Assembly (NCBI GenBank): GCA_963710975.1
Contig: CAVQCG010000005.1
Coordinates: 372,001 to 436,000 of the forward strand
Length of the DNA: 64,000 bases
Direction of reading: 5' to 3'
Source of the DNA: JBBQXH01 sp963710975
GTDB lineage: Bacteria; Actinomycetota; Thermoleophilia; Gaiellales; Gaiellaceae
Shown: positions 16,852 through 25,756 of the stretch, in pieces
Layout of the letters: each line of letters opens with the position of its first letter
How positions within the stretch are numbered: position 1 is the stretch's first letter
The notes under the pieces: generated by a model
The model's database searches: none
What the model was told of the DNA's origin: nothing
The model's input: only the letters and a program-made list of their open reading frames with translations
Position numbers and translations under genes: made by a program

Positions 16852-17643
16852 ATGACCGAGATCGCGATCAACGGCTACCGCGCCTATGTCGAGGAGTTCG
16901 GCTCCGGCTCACCGGTCGTCCTGGTGCACGGCCTCGGCGGCACGGGAACCGACATCTGGAAACGCCAGCTCGCCGATCTGGCGAAGGAGTTCCGCGTGAT
17001 CGCCTACGACCTCCGGGGCTCGGGCCAGAGCGAGGTCACGCAGGGGCCGTACAGCATCGACATCCTCACCGAGGATCTCCGGGCCGTCGTCGCCGCGCTC
17101 CGGCTCGGACGGGTCGCCCTGGTGGGTCACTCGATGGGCGGCTCGATCGCGCTCTCCTACGCCGCGCGGCATCCCGAGGACGTGCTCGCGCTCGTCGGGA
17201 TAGGAGCGCCGGCGGAGCTCCCGGAGCAGGGACGGGCGGGAATGGCGACGAGAGCCGAAACCGTCGAGGCGGAGGGCATGGGAGCAGTGGCCGAGACCGT
17301 CGCGACGAACGGCGTCTCCCCGACCTTCCGGGAGCACAATCCGGAGGAGTTTCAGGAGTTGATCTCCATGCTCGCGGGTAACGATCCGAACGGGTATGCG
17401 GCGCAGTGCAGAGCGCTCGTCGGCCTCGACCTCGTCGGGCGGCTCGGCGAGATCTCCGCACCCGTGCTGCTCGTCTCGGGCGATCGCGACGGCGTATCCC
17501 CACCGGCCGTGACCGAGGCGAATGCCGCGCTCGTCCAGCACGGACGTTTCACGATCGTCGAGGACTGCGGGCACATCCTGACCTGGGAGAAGCCCGACGC
17601 ACTCGCCGCTGCAGCCTGGCCGTTCCTGCGCGAGAACCGCTGA
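16852..17643 (+). CDS. Alpha/beta-fold hydrolase (3-oxoadipate enol-lactonase-like)
   Basis: 263 residues. Oxyanion-loop HGLGGTG at about 25-31, nucleophile elbow GHSMGG near residue 90, Asp in VSGDRDGVSP and His in EDCGHILTWEKPD complete the triad. Such enzymes open lactones or esters, which fits a sugar-acid pathway where lactones arise from sugar dehydrogenases. A GGAGG ribosome site precedes ATG 16852. It is the last gene of the co-directional set that starts with the FadR regulator. Confidence 0.86.
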   Translation: MTEIAINGYRAYVEEFGSGSPVVLVHGLGGTGTDIWKRQLADLAKEFRVIAYDLRGSGQSEVTQGPYSIDILTEDLRAVVAALRLGRVALVGHSMGGSIALSYAARHPEDVLALVGIGAPAELPEQGRAGMATRAETVEAEGMGAVAETVATNGVSPTFREHNPEEFQELISMLAGNDPNGYAAQCRALVGLDLVGRLGEISAPVLLVSGDRDGVSPPAVTEANAALVQHGRFTIVEDCGHILTWEKPDALAAAAWPFLRENR

Positions 17644-17645
17644 CC

Positions 17646-17757
17646 GCGGGCGGCTTGCCCGCCCCGGCAGCTGCTGCTACGGTTAGGGGGTCGCCAAGGA
17701 CGGCGGCAAAACCAGGGCATGACGCCTCGGGAGCGCGAAGAGCTCCTGGGGCTTTTT
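17646..17757 (+). terminator. Structured region ending in an intrinsic terminator with seven T's
   Basis: GCGGGC/GCCCGC forms a short hairpin right after the hydrolase stop. Next, GGTT...AACC encloses GTCGCC/GGCGGC. The last hairpin pairs GCCTCGGGAGC with GCTCCTGGGGC (11 bp, two G-U pairs, 7-base loop) and runs straight into TTTTTTT near 17751-17757. That last element is a convincing intrinsic terminator. The middle fold may be part of a regulated leader for the zinc-ribbon genes 28 bases downstream; I do not recognise a known riboswitch class. Confidence 0.7.
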
Positions 17758-17784
17758 TTGTGGTCCGACAGGAAAGGAGCGACG

Positions 17785-17967
17785 ATGAGACCGACTCACC
17801 ACGAGGCCGAATCTCGTTGGCCCACGGCTCGATCGATCGTCTGCCGCGGCTGCGGCTACGGGATCTCGCTTCCCCGAGCATCACTTCCTCACTGCCCGAT
17901 GTGTCGGCGCCACGCGTGGACGCCCGAGCTCGATTCCGCCCTCCGTCTCAGGATCGAGGCCGCGTGA
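17785..17967 (+). CDS. Zinc-ribbon microprotein 1 (60 aa)
   Basis: Starts at ATG 17785 after AAAGGAG. Two Cys pairs (CRGC at about 20-23, CPMC near 37-40) form a rubredoxin-like zinc ribbon: CxxC, about 13 residues, CxxC. It is a paralogue of the next gene, sharing the layout CR.CG...L.RA.L.HC.MC..H.WT.EL. The stop overlaps the next start (GTGA). Function is unknown; a small metal-binding or nucleic-acid-binding protein is likely. Confidence 0.65.
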   Translation: MRPTHHEAESRWPTARSIVCRGCGYGISLPRASLPHCPMCRRHAWTPELDSALRLRIEAA

Positions 17968-18137
17968 TCCCGCAGGGCATCAAGGACATCTTCGGAATCG
18001 ATACGAGCGGCCGGCCGCTCGTGTGCCGGCGGTGCGGAACCGGGACGACCCTTTCGCGGGCCCCGCTGCGGCACTGCGGGATGTGCGGCTCGCATTCGTG
18101 GACGACCCCGGAGCTTGCCTCTCGGCGGCTGAGATGA
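17964..18137 (+). CDS. Zinc-ribbon microprotein 2 (57 aa), paralogue of the preceding gene
   Basis: GTG start at 17964 inside the stop of its neighbour. It contains CRRCGTG and HCGMCGSHSW, the same CxxC...CxxC ribbon as the upstream protein, so the two arose by tandem duplication. It converges on the cupin gene, whose stop is 8 bp away. No function is recognised. Confidence 0.62.
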   Translation: MIPQGIKDIFGIDTSGRPLVCRRCGTGTTLSRAPLRHCGMCGSHSWTTPELASRRLR

Positions 18138-18144
18138 CCCGGCG

Positions 18145-18486
18145 CTATCGAGCCGAGTCGGCCACGAGCTCGACCGTCGTGAAGCGGAGCACCGTGTCGC
18201 CGACGTTCGTCAGGTCGTGGATCATCGTCTCGCCCGCCGGGATGTCGTGGAAGACGACCTCGTCCAGCGGGCTGTCATAGATCGCGCCGCTGCCGTCCAG
18301 GGCGCCGACGCGTGAGCTGCCCGCTGCCTCACAGCGGTAGAAGTAGCTCGTCCGGTGGCAGTGGAACGGAAGTCGCTCCCCCGGCTCGAGGGTGATGTCC
18401 CACACGCGAACCGCGCCGTTCTCGAAGAGCAGCCGGCTGCCGACCTGGTAGTTGGTCGCCGCGCGAGCGATCTCGGCTGGATCCAT
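18145..18486 (-). CDS. Small cupin-domain protein
   Basis: 113 residues forming one cupin barrel. The first metal motif is degenerate (PFHCHRTSYFYRCEAAG keeps two His), and the second lies around GETMIHDLTNVGD. It may act on or sense a small metabolite such as a sugar. It follows the GH38 gene with a one-base overlap (TGATG), so it is in that operon. Confidence 0.72.
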   Translation of the reverse strand: MDPAEIARAATNYQVGSRLLFENGAVRVWDITLEPGERLPFHCHRTSYFYRCEAAGSSRVGALDGSGAIYDSPLDEVVFHDIPAGETMIHDLTNVGDTVLRFTTVELVADSAR

Positions 18487-21400
18487 CAGTCGACCTTCAG
18501 GCTCACGATCTCGAACGGGCGATACGGTACCTCGATCGCCCCGGCCGCGATGAGCGCTGTACCGAGATCGTCCTCGAGCAGGTTGCAGAACCGCACGGCC
18601 TCGAACGGGAACCCCAGCCGAACCCTGGCCATCCCGCTCGAGCCGTGTGACTCGTAGAGGCGAAGCACGAGAGCGTCCGAGTCCTCCGCGCGCTTGACGG
18701 TGTCGAGGACGAGGTTCGCATCGTCCACGGCGATGAACGTCCCGACCGTGAGACCGCCCGGGGCCCAGACCACCGGGGCGTTGAAGCGGTGCGCCTCGGC
18801 GACGACGCCCGCCTCCCGCCAGCCGCCAGCGTGCGGCATGATCGCATAGGAGATCGCGTGCCGGCCGCGATCGGCCTCGGGATCGGGCGAAGTCGGTGCG
18901 CGGAGCAACGACATGCGCATCGTGCGTCCGTAGGTCGACCAGCCGTACGTCGCCCCGGAGAGGAGCGCAACCCCGAAGCCGTGCTCAGAGAGATCGGCAA
19001 ATCGATGCCCCGGGACCTCGAACCGGGCCAGGTCGTGGCTCGTCGAGTAGTGGGTCGGCCTCTCGACCACGCCGAACTGCATCTCGTAGGTCGCCGACTC
19101 GGATCGCACGACTGTCGGGAAAGCCACCTTGAGCAGCCGGTGCTCCTCGTGCCAGTCGATCTCGTTGTGGAACTCGAGCCGGCGAGCGCCCGCGTCGAGT
19201 CGAACCGTCTGGCGCAGCGAGCTTGCCGCACCGATTGTCCGATCGAAGACGACCTCGGCTCGAAGGGGCCCGGGACGGGTCATGAAAACGGAGTCGGCGG
19301 GCGCACACACCGTTCCCGTCTCGAGATGAAACGGGTCGATGTCCCATGCGTCGAACGCGGTCGGCCGGTCGTCGTAGAGCTCGAGCCGGTTGCCGGCTTC
19401 CGCCAGGGCCTCCCTCCCGCTCTCCTTCTCGATGAGGCTCAGCAGCTCGCCTCCCCGCAGGAGGGTCGCCCGCAGCGCGCCGTTCTCCAGCACGATGAGC
19501 TCGCCGACATCCGTGGCGGTCACCGAATCCGGAGCTGACCCGATCGTCCCGGCTCCGTAGCCCGGACACTCGACCCAGGAAAGCTCGCCGCCCGGCGCCT
19601 CGACGATCTCGCTCCGGTCAGCTGTGATCGTGTTGACGGGCGTCGGGCCGTCGCCGCTCGAGAGCGCATCGAGCGCGGCCGCCTTCATGCGCTCGCCCTC
19701 GGACAGGATCCATGCGTAGTCCCGCTCGGCGTCCTCGTAGACGAGCCCGATACTCGACCCCGGCAGGATGTCGTGGAACGCATTCAGACAGAGCCGTTGC
19801 CATATCCCCTCGATCTCAACTGCGGGATACGGCGCCCCATTCAGCTTGTGCGCGGCGGCGGCGAGAAACTCGACGTCGTGCAGAAGCTGCTCGGAACGGC
19901 GGTTCGCGCGCTTCGTCCGCGCCTGGCTCGTGTAGGTCCCCCGGTGGTATTCGAAGTAGAGCTCGCCGACGATGGTCGGTAAATCGGCGTTCTCAGCTTC
20001 GAGCCGCTCGAAGAACCCGTCGCTCGTGCGAATCGCCGTCCTTGGAAGCCCCTGCAGGTCCCCCGCACGCAGGAGCGTCTCGATCATCTTCGGGGTCGGT
20101 CCGCCGCCTCCATCACCCCACCCGAACAGCATCAGGCTCTCGCGCGAGCGGGCGTGATCCTTGAAATTGCGGGCGTTGCGGGCGAGATCGGCGACGGATG
20201 CCTCCGCGTTGTACGTGTCGGCGGGCGGGAAGTGCGCGACGACTTCGGAGCCGTCGATGCCCTGCCACCGGAACGTGTGGTGCGGGGGCGGGTTGAACCG
20301 GTTCCAGGAGAGCTTCTGGGTCAGGAAGCGGCCGATCCCGGCGCCGCGCATGAGCTGCGGGAGCTGGCCGTTGTACCCGAAGACGTCAGGCTGCCAGAAC
20401 TCGCGGCACCGCCCGCCGAGCTCGCGCTCGAAGAACCGCTGGCCGAGGAGGAACTGGCGGACCAGCGCCTCGCCGGACGGCAGGTTGCAGTCCGGCTCGA
20501 CCCATGTGCCCCCGACCGGAATCCACTGGCCGCGCTCGACGCGCTCACGGATTCGTGCGTAGAGATCGGGATTGCGCGCCTTGACCCACGCGTACTGCTG
20601 GGCCTGCGAGCAGGCGAAGCGAAACTCCGGGTACATGTCCATGTACCGCGCCTGGGAGCTGAACGTCCGAACGCACTTGCGGTAGGTCTCGGCCAGCGGC
20701 CACAGCCACGCGGTGTCGAGATGGGCATGGCCGATGGCCGACAGTTCGTGTGCCCACGTGCCGTTCCGGTTCGCGAGGAGACCGGCGAGGATCTCTCGGG
20801 CCGGCCCCCAGGTCGATCGGTCACCGGCGTCCCAGACGTTGCAGAACCGGTTGAGCTCGGCGAGAAGCCGCCCGGCCCAGGCAGGATCGAGGCCGCGCTC
20901 GTGCTCGGCCTCGAGCTCCCGGAGCATCGCGAACTCGAGCCAGAGGCTCCACGCCTCCTCGTCGAAGAGCGCGATCTCGCAGCGGTCGAGGACGACCGGC
21001 TCGAGCGCTGGGTGCGGACGGGGAAGGCTGCCGAACTTCCCGTTGCACGCCACCTCGACGAGCAGGTCGAACCGCTGCCCGGGCGCGGCGCTCTCGGCAA
21101 GGACGGCGTCCGGCCGTTCGCCTTGCGAGCCCGTGTTCAACCCCTGGACGCTTCGACCGTCGATCCAGAGCGTCGACTCGGACCCCGTCACCCAGAGAAG
21201 ATCCACCCGGCGCCCGGCCCACTGACGCGGCGCCGTCGCCTCGATCTGGAACCAGTACGTCGCCCAGAGCGGCCCGAGCTGCCGGCCGAGCTCGACCGGC
21301 TCGAAGTCGAGCTCCTGCGCCTCCTCGACCGAGATTCGATCGACTCGCGGGCTGATTCGCAGCACGTCGGGCCGTCGCGTCTCTGGATAGACGAGCGCCC

Positions 21401-21491
21401 GCAGCCGATCGGCTGTCTGCCTGAGCCGATCGCGCGTGTAGCGCGGATGGCGGAGCGTGACTCGGGTGATACCAGTGCCCTCGTCGGTCAT
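18486..21491 (-). CDS. Alpha-mannosidase, glycoside hydrolase family 38
   Basis: About 1001 residues from ATG 21491. The N-terminal sandwich domain is followed by the GH38 barrel. GHAHLDTAWLWPLAET contributes zinc ligands, QPDVFGYNGQLPQ holds the catalytic Asp nucleophile, and AFHDILPGSS gives a further zinc His. Middle three-helix and C-terminal beta-sandwich domains follow. The enzyme removes alpha-mannosyl residues with retention. No signal peptide is seen, so it acts in the cytosol on imported oligosaccharide. It lies between two cupin genes in one minus-strand operon. Confidence 0.92.
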   Translation of the reverse strand: MTDEGTGITRVTLRHPRYTRDRLRQTADRLRALVYPETRRPDVLRISPRVDRISVEEAQELDFEPVELGRQLGPLWATYWFQIEATAPRQWAGRRVDLLWVTGSESTLWIDGRSVQGLNTGSQGERPDAVLAESAAPGQRFDLLVEVACNGKFGSLPRPHPALEPVVLDRCEIALFDEEAWSLWLEFAMLRELEAEHERGLDPAWAGRLLAELNRFCNVWDAGDRSTWGPAREILAGLLANRNGTWAHELSAIGHAHLDTAWLWPLAETYRKCVRTFSSQARYMDMYPEFRFACSQAQQYAWVKARNPDLYARIRERVERGQWIPVGGTWVEPDCNLPSGEALVRQFLLGQRFFERELGGRCREFWQPDVFGYNGQLPQLMRGAGIGRFLTQKLSWNRFNPPPHHTFRWQGIDGSEVVAHFPPADTYNAEASVADLARNARNFKDHARSRESLMLFGWGDGGGGPTPKMIETLLRAGDLQGLPRTAIRTSDGFFERLEAENADLPTIVGELYFEYHRGTYTSQARTKRANRRSEQLLHDVEFLAAAAHKLNGAPYPAVEIEGIWQRLCLNAFHDILPGSSIGLVYEDAERDYAWILSEGERMKAAALDALSSGDGPTPVNTITADRSEIVEAPGGELSWVECPGYGAGTIGSAPDSVTATDVGELIVLENGALRATLLRGGELLSLIEKESGREALAEAGNRLELYDDRPTAFDAWDIDPFHLETGTVCAPADSVFMTRPGPLRAEVVFDRTIGAASSLRQTVRLDAGARRLEFHNEIDWHEEHRLLKVAFPTVVRSESATYEMQFGVVERPTHYSTSHDLARFEVPGHRFADLSEHGFGVALLSGATYGWSTYGRTMRMSLLRAPTSPDPEADRGRHAISYAIMPHAGGWREAGVVAEAHRFNAPVVWAPGGLTVGTFIAVDDANLVLDTVKRAEDSDALVLRLYESHGSSGMARVRLGFPFEAVRFCNLLEDDLGTALIAAGAIEVPYRPFEIVSLKVD

Positions 21492-21526
21492 CTCGGCGGC
21501 AGCGATAGGGCACTCCTCGCGTGCGC

Positions 21527-22027
21527 TCAGTCCGACAGATACCCCGTCGCGTCGAGGGTCTTGCCGCGGCGAGCCGCCTCGTCGAGGACAGCAGGCGCCC
21601 AGGTCAGCCGGCCGGCGTCCGTGCCACCGACGATGGCCAGAAGGTGCGCCTCCTCGTCGCCGGCGTTCCGGAATGCCCGCCACACGCCGGGCGGGACCGA
21701 GCAGACGTCCCACTGCCCCAGCACGACCTCGTTCTCCCCATCCTCACCGTGGGCGATCTGCCATCGGCCGGTCAAGCCCATGAACACCTCGACGGTGGTG
21801 TGCGTATGCAGCCCGCATCCGTGTCCGGGAGCCGCTCTGATCACGGCGAGATGGAAGCCGTCGGGCGGAATCGCGGGCGTGTCGCCACGGTCCTCGCCGA
21901 CGTTCGGGCCGATGATGCTCCAGATCGTCCGGGCGTTGCCGGGAATGACCGTGTCGACGAAGAGACCCTCGTTCCCCTGCAACTCGTCGAAGTAGGCGAC
22001 GCGACCCTCGAGCGGATTGACGTTCAC
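21527..22027 (-). CDS. Cupin-domain protein
   Basis: About 166 residues if started at GTG 22027; a TTG at 22081 would add 18 unconserved residues, so the start is uncertain. The cupin motif is GCGLHTHTTVEVFMGLTGRWQI, with two His and one Glu, and the second motif surrounds VPPGVWRAFRNAGDEEAH. It probably acts as an isomerase, dioxygenase or sugar-binding protein. It is the first gene of the GH38 operon and divergent from the HpaI-like aldolase. Confidence 0.72.
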   Translation of the reverse strand: MNVNPLEGRVAYFDELQGNEGLFVDTVIPGNARTIWSIIGPNVGEDRGDTPAIPPDGFHLAVIRAAPGHGCGLHTHTTVEVFMGLTGRWQIAHGEDGENEVVLGQWDVCSVPPGVWRAFRNAGDEEAHLLAIVGGTDAGRLTWAPAVLDEAARRGKTLDATGYLSD

Positions 22028-22103
22028 GAGGGCCAGCCTAGTACGGTTCTCCCTTCCGCGCTCTTCGTGCGTCCATCCCAACGGGGTCGATTAGGCTTGG
22101 GCC

Positions 22104-22916
22104 GTGGCCGACTACGGCGATCAACTTCGCGAGACGTGGCGCGCCGGCGGGCCGACATTCGGCGGCTGGTGCAGCATCGCGAGCCCCTTCTCCGCCGAGG
22201 TCGTCGCCCAGTGCGGCTTCGACTGGGCGTGTGTCGATCTCCAGCACGGGCTGGCGGGGCTCGAGACGGTGGCGCCGATGCTGCAGGCGATCTCGCTCTC
22301 CGGCATCCCCCCGCTCGTCCGCGTCCCGGCGAACGAGCCGTGGCTCGTGATGCGCGTTCTCGATCTCGGCGCTGCGGGTGTCATCGTTCCGCTCGTGTCG
22401 AGCGCAGAGGAGGCAGAGCGTGCTGCCAGCGCCTGCCGCTACCCGCCCGACGGAATCCGCAGCTACGGTCCCGTCCGGGTTTCCTCTCGGCTCCGAACTG
22501 ATGCTGACTACGCGAACGGGCAGGTCGTCTGCATCGTGATGATCGAGACGCGCGGTGGTGTCGATCAGCTCGACGAGATCCTCGCGGTCCCGGGCGTCGA
22601 CGGGATCTACATCGGCCCGCGCGACCTCGCGCTCACGCACGACCTCACAGCCGGGCCCGAGGTCGAGGCGCTGATCTCCCGGATCCTCGAGGCGTCGCTG
22701 CGGGCGGGCGTGCCCGCCGGAATCCACACTCGCTCCGGCGCCGAGGCCCTCGCCTACGCCGACGCCGGATTCGCGTTCTGCACGATCGCGACCGACCGTG
22801 AGCTGCTCGCGCGTGGTGCCTCCGCCGAGCTCGCGACCGCTCTCGGACGCGCCCCCGAGCCCCGGCCACCGGCCGACCCGGCGCTCCGTGCGATGGTCTC
22901 GTACCTCTCCACCTGA
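22104..22916 (+). CDS. HpcH/HpaI-family aldolase (2-keto-3-deoxy acid aldolase)
   Basis: 270 residues from GTG 22104. Class II pyruvate aldolase: DLQHGL, LVRVPANEP, the metal ligands Glu in VMIETRGGVD and Asp in the GIYIGPRDLALTH region. It cleaves 2-keto-3-deoxy sugar acids or 4-hydroxy-2-oxo acids to pyruvate and an aldehyde. The C-terminal HTRSGAEAL and FCTIATD are typical. Its stop meets the Ldh2 start (TGATG), so both form an operon. Confidence 0.88.
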   Translation: MADYGDQLRETWRAGGPTFGGWCSIASPFSAEVVAQCGFDWACVDLQHGLAGLETVAPMLQAISLSGIPPLVRVPANEPWLVMRVLDLGAAGVIVPLVSSAEEAERAASACRYPPDGIRSYGPVRVSSRLRTDADYANGQVVCIVMIETRGGVDQLDEILAVPGVDGIYIGPRDLALTHDLTAGPEVEALISRILEASLRAGVPAGIHTRSGAEALAYADAGFAFCTIATDRELLARGASAELATALGRAPEPRPPADPALRAMVSYLST

Positions 22917-23917
22917 TGCCGACCGTCCAGGCGGAGGCACTCCAGCGCTCGATCGGCGACGTACTCGGGGCCGCGGGGTGCCCGCCCTTGACGGCCGCGA
23001 TCGTGGCCGAATCGCTCGTCCTCTCGAACCTCAAGGGGATGGACTCACACGGGCTGATTCGTGTCGCACAGTACGTCGGCGAGATCGAGTCAGGCCGGAC
23101 GCGCCCGGACCGCGACCCGCACGTCACCGAGCGCGACGGGCAGATTCACGTCGACGGCGGCTGGGGCTTCGGTCCGGTTGGCGCGCGACTGGCAGCCCGG
23201 CTCGCGGCCGAGCGCGCCCGGGACGCAGGGGTCTCGCTCGTCACCCTGTCCGGCGTAAACCATGTCGGTCGCCTCGGCGAGACCGTCGAGCGTGTCGCGG
23301 CGGAGGGTTGCCTCGGGATCGCCTTCTGCAATGGCGGCCCTGCGGGAGGGCGGGTCGCCGCCTTCGGAGGCCGCGGGCCTCTCTTCGGCACGAACCCACT
23401 CGCATACGCAATCCCGAACCCGCCGGACGCGCCGATCGTCGCCGACTTCTCCACCGCCGCGACGGCTGAGGGCCGCGTGCGCCTCGCAAACCAGAACGGC
23501 CAGCGAGTGCCGGACGGCTGGATCGTCGACGCCGACGGGGAACCTACAAACGACCCGGCGAAGCTCTACGAGGGCGGCGCCATTCTCCCCGCAGGGGGGC
23601 ACAAGGGTTACGCCCTCTGCCTGCTCGTCGAAGTGCTGGGGGGCCTCATCGCGGGCGCAGGGTGCGCCTCGCTCGGAGTCGATCCAGGGAACGGGCTCGC
23701 TCTGATCGCGATCCATCCAGCGCCGGACGGCGTCGGCGAGGTGGCCGCAGCCGTCCGCGCGGCGCCGCCGGCACCCGGAACCGACCGGATACGCCTGCCG
23801 GGCGATCCGGAGCTCGACACCGAAGCACGGCGACGTGTCGAAGGAATCCCTGTCGCGGACGGAACGTGGGCGGAGTTCGTTTCGACCGCGTCGCGCTACG
23901 GCGTCGCCGTCACGTAG
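22916..23917 (+). CDS. Ldh2-family malate/L-lactate/ureidoglycolate dehydrogenase
   Basis: 333 residues of the Ldh2 NAD(P)-dependent oxidoreductase fold, unrelated to ordinary lactate dehydrogenases. Conserved regions are LKGMDSHGLIRVAQYV, GVNHVGRLGETV (active-site His), FGTNPLAYAIPN and VPDGWIVDADGEPTNDP. It would oxidise a 2-hydroxy acid or reduce a 2-keto acid, such as a product of the aldolase just upstream. Its 3' end overlaps the convergent SDR gene by 22 bp. Confidence 0.88.
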   Translation: MPTVQAEALQRSIGDVLGAAGCPPLTAAIVAESLVLSNLKGMDSHGLIRVAQYVGEIESGRTRPDRDPHVTERDGQIHVDGGWGFGPVGARLAARLAAERARDAGVSLVTLSGVNHVGRLGETVERVAAEGCLGIAFCNGGPAGGRVAAFGGRGPLFGTNPLAYAIPNPPDAPIVADFSTAATAEGRVRLANQNGQRVPDGWIVDADGEPTNDPAKLYEGGAILPAGGHKGYALCLLVEVLGGLIAGAGCASLGVDPGNGLALIAIHPAPDGVGEVAAAVRAAPPAPGTDRIRLPGDPELDTEARRRVEGIPVADGTWAEFVSTASRYGVAVT

Positions 23918-24654
23918 CCACCGTCGACCTGGATCGCCGACCCGGTGACGTACGAGGCAGCCGGCGAGAGCAGGAACGCGGCAACGCGACCGAACTCCGC
24001 AGGATCGCCGTAGCGACCCAGGGGCACAGCCGCGCTCGACCGGGTACGGATCTCGTCGACCGAGACGCCCTGGGCCTCGGCGCGGCGCTCGTCGACCGCC
24101 CGCAAACGGTCGGTGTCGATCTTGCCCGGAGCGATCGAGTTCACCCGGATCGAGGGGCCGAGCTCGATCGCGAGCGAGTTCACGAGTGCCGCGACGCCGG
24201 GCCGAAGGACGTTCGACGTCGCCAGGCCCGGAATGGGGACACGAACCGACGAGGAGGTCACGAACAGGATCGACGCGCCCTCTCGGAGCTCCGGCCGCAG
24301 CGACCGGATGAGGCGGATCGGATGGGAGACGAGAAGCCGGAAGGCGAGGTCCCAGCGGTCGTCCTCCGTCCCCAGAACGTCGCCGGGAGGAGGGCCACCG
24401 GAGTTGACGAGAAGGCCATCGATCCCGCCGAGCCCGCGCACCGCGCTCACGACCGTCTCGATCCCCTCGACCGTCTCGAGGTCGGCCGAGCAGGGAGTCG
24501 CCGCGGGGCCGATCTCGGCGGCGGCGGCTTCAGGCTCCCGCGACACGAGCAGAACCCGCGCTCCCTCGGCGACGAGCGCCTCGGCAACACCCCGCCCGAT
24601 GCCCTTGCTGGCACCACCGACGACGAACGCCTTGCCCTCGAGGCCCAGGTTCAC
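23896..24654 (-). CDS. Short-chain dehydrogenase/reductase
   Basis: 252 residues from GTG 24654. GGASKGIG is the nucleotide loop, NSGGPP replaces the usual NNAG, and SSSVRVP carries the catalytic Ser. The usual YxxxK is unclear in SNVLRPGVAALV, where Tyr and Lys are replaced, as in the 3-oxoacyl-ACP-reductase-like group with NSGGP. It may therefore be catalytically altered. It overlaps the upstream DUF4432 gene by GTGA and is the last gene of the long minus-strand run. Confidence 0.84.
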   Translation of the reverse strand: MNLGLEGKAFVVGGASKGIGRGVAEALVAEGARVLLVSREPEAAAAEIGPAATPCSADLETVEGIETVVSAVRGLGGIDGLLVNSGGPPPGDVLGTEDDRWDLAFRLLVSHPIRLIRSLRPELREGASILFVTSSSVRVPIPGLATSNVLRPGVAALVNSLAIELGPSIRVNSIAPGKIDTDRLRAVDERRAEAQGVSVDEIRTRSSAAVPLGRYGDPAEFGRVAAFLLSPAASYVTGSAIQVDGGYVTATP

Positions 24655-25745
24655 GTCAGCGCTCTGACGCGGTCGGCGAACGCGTCGACTTCCGCTTTGC
24701 CGTCGAGAGCACCGAGCTCGAGGTCGTAGACCCGTGTCTCCCCCGGGTCGAGCTCGATCAGCTCGCCACGCTCCCGGGCATCGAGCCGGCCGGCCGTGCG
24801 GTTCGTGCAGGGCTCGATACCCACGACGTAGGTGCCTTCGCCGAGCATGCGCCACATGAAGTGGAATGGGAGCTGATCAGGCCGGTAGACCTCGTAGGCA
24901 CCGATTCCGAGCCGGTGGTTGACGATGCCGACGGGTACACGGCCGTCCTGCTCCAGCGCGTTCTCGTGTTCGAAGACCTGCTCGACGAACCCAGGCGCCG
25001 GAGGATCGAGCGTCGTATAGCCGTCGACCGGATGATCGCCGCGTGCCTCGACGACACGGGCCGGAACGAGCACCTCCGAGCCTTCGTCGACGACCGGGAA
25101 GCCGACGTTCACGTGGTACAGCAGCATGTGCGGCGTCCTGTCCCAGCCGACGTTCTCGACCTCGTCGTGAATCGTCAGACGTGACTCCCCGACCCGCGCC
25201 TCGATCCTGCGCCGCAGCATCAGGTGCTCTCCGAAGACGGCCGCCTGCAGGGTCTCGCCCTCGGCCCAGAGAACGCATTCGTCGCCCTCCCAGCGCTCCC
25301 CGTAGCCGACCAGGCGGGCCGGGCGGTTCGAGAAGCGGCCGTGGAGCGGGAACTCCTCGGTCTGCTTCGGCGGGTAGTGATACTGGGTGGCCGTGTCCTC
25401 GGCCATGAAGAGGGTGTGGTCGATCCCGCAGGTCGTGAGGAACCCCCCGCCCCAGTTGCGCATGAAGCCGAGGTCCTTCCACTCGTAGTACCAGGGCCCG
25501 GCGAAGCCAACGCCGGAGTCCCAGGCGAGCGATCGTCCGGCGAGCTCGCACCGGCCGATGTCGAATGCGCGATCGACGAGGACGTCGAAGGCGAAGCCTG
25601 TGCCGGTGCGGAACTCGAGCGCCCGAACGCCGCGCTCTGCCCCGTCGGCGAGCTCGACGAGGCGCACGCCTGCAACCTGCCCGAGCCGCCCGACCCGGCG
25701 CAGGAGATCCACTCGGGACGATGTCTGTCCGTAGAGGTCGGGCAC
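24651..25745 (-). CDS. DUF4432 family protein, aldose 1-epimerase-like
   Basis: 364 residues from GTG 25745, with the galactose-mutarotase-like beta-sandwich. Family motifs are DVLVDRAFDIGRCELAGRSL, GGGFLTTCGIDH, PLHGRFSNRPA and LLYHVNVGFPVVDEGS. Members are predicted to act on the anomeric carbon of a sugar or sugar acid. It sits 11 bp after the upstream SDR stop and is coupled to the next SDR, which supports a role in the same sugar pathway. Chemistry is inferred from the fold only. Confidence 0.82.
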   Translation of the reverse strand: MPDLYGQTSSRVDLLRRVGRLGQVAGVRLVELADGAERGVRALEFRTGTGFAFDVLVDRAFDIGRCELAGRSLAWDSGVGFAGPWYYEWKDLGFMRNWGGGFLTTCGIDHTLFMAEDTATQYHYPPKQTEEFPLHGRFSNRPARLVGYGERWEGDECVLWAEGETLQAAVFGEHLMLRRRIEARVGESRLTIHDEVENVGWDRTPHMLLYHVNVGFPVVDEGSEVLVPARVVEARGDHPVDGYTTLDPPAPGFVEQVFEHENALEQDGRVPVGIVNHRLGIGAYEVYRPDQLPFHFMWRMLGEGTYVVGIEPCTNRTAGRLDARERGELIELDPGETRVYDLELGALDGKAEVDAFADRVRALT

Positions 25746-25756
25746 GGGCGAGGAAC

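Noticed and set aside
17690..17735. A c-di-GMP or other known riboswitch in the leader of the zinc-ribbon genes
   Set aside because: GGCAAAACC-like bases recall the GEMM class, but the conserved core and tetraloop-receptor pattern are missing. Kept only as an unclassified structured region.
20154..21995. A 613-codon open frame on the + strand opposite the GH38 gene
   Set aside because: It is antisense to a fully conserved alpha-mannosidase, has no recognisable domain, and is Arg/Pro/Ala-rich as expected for a shadow frame in GC-rich DNA.
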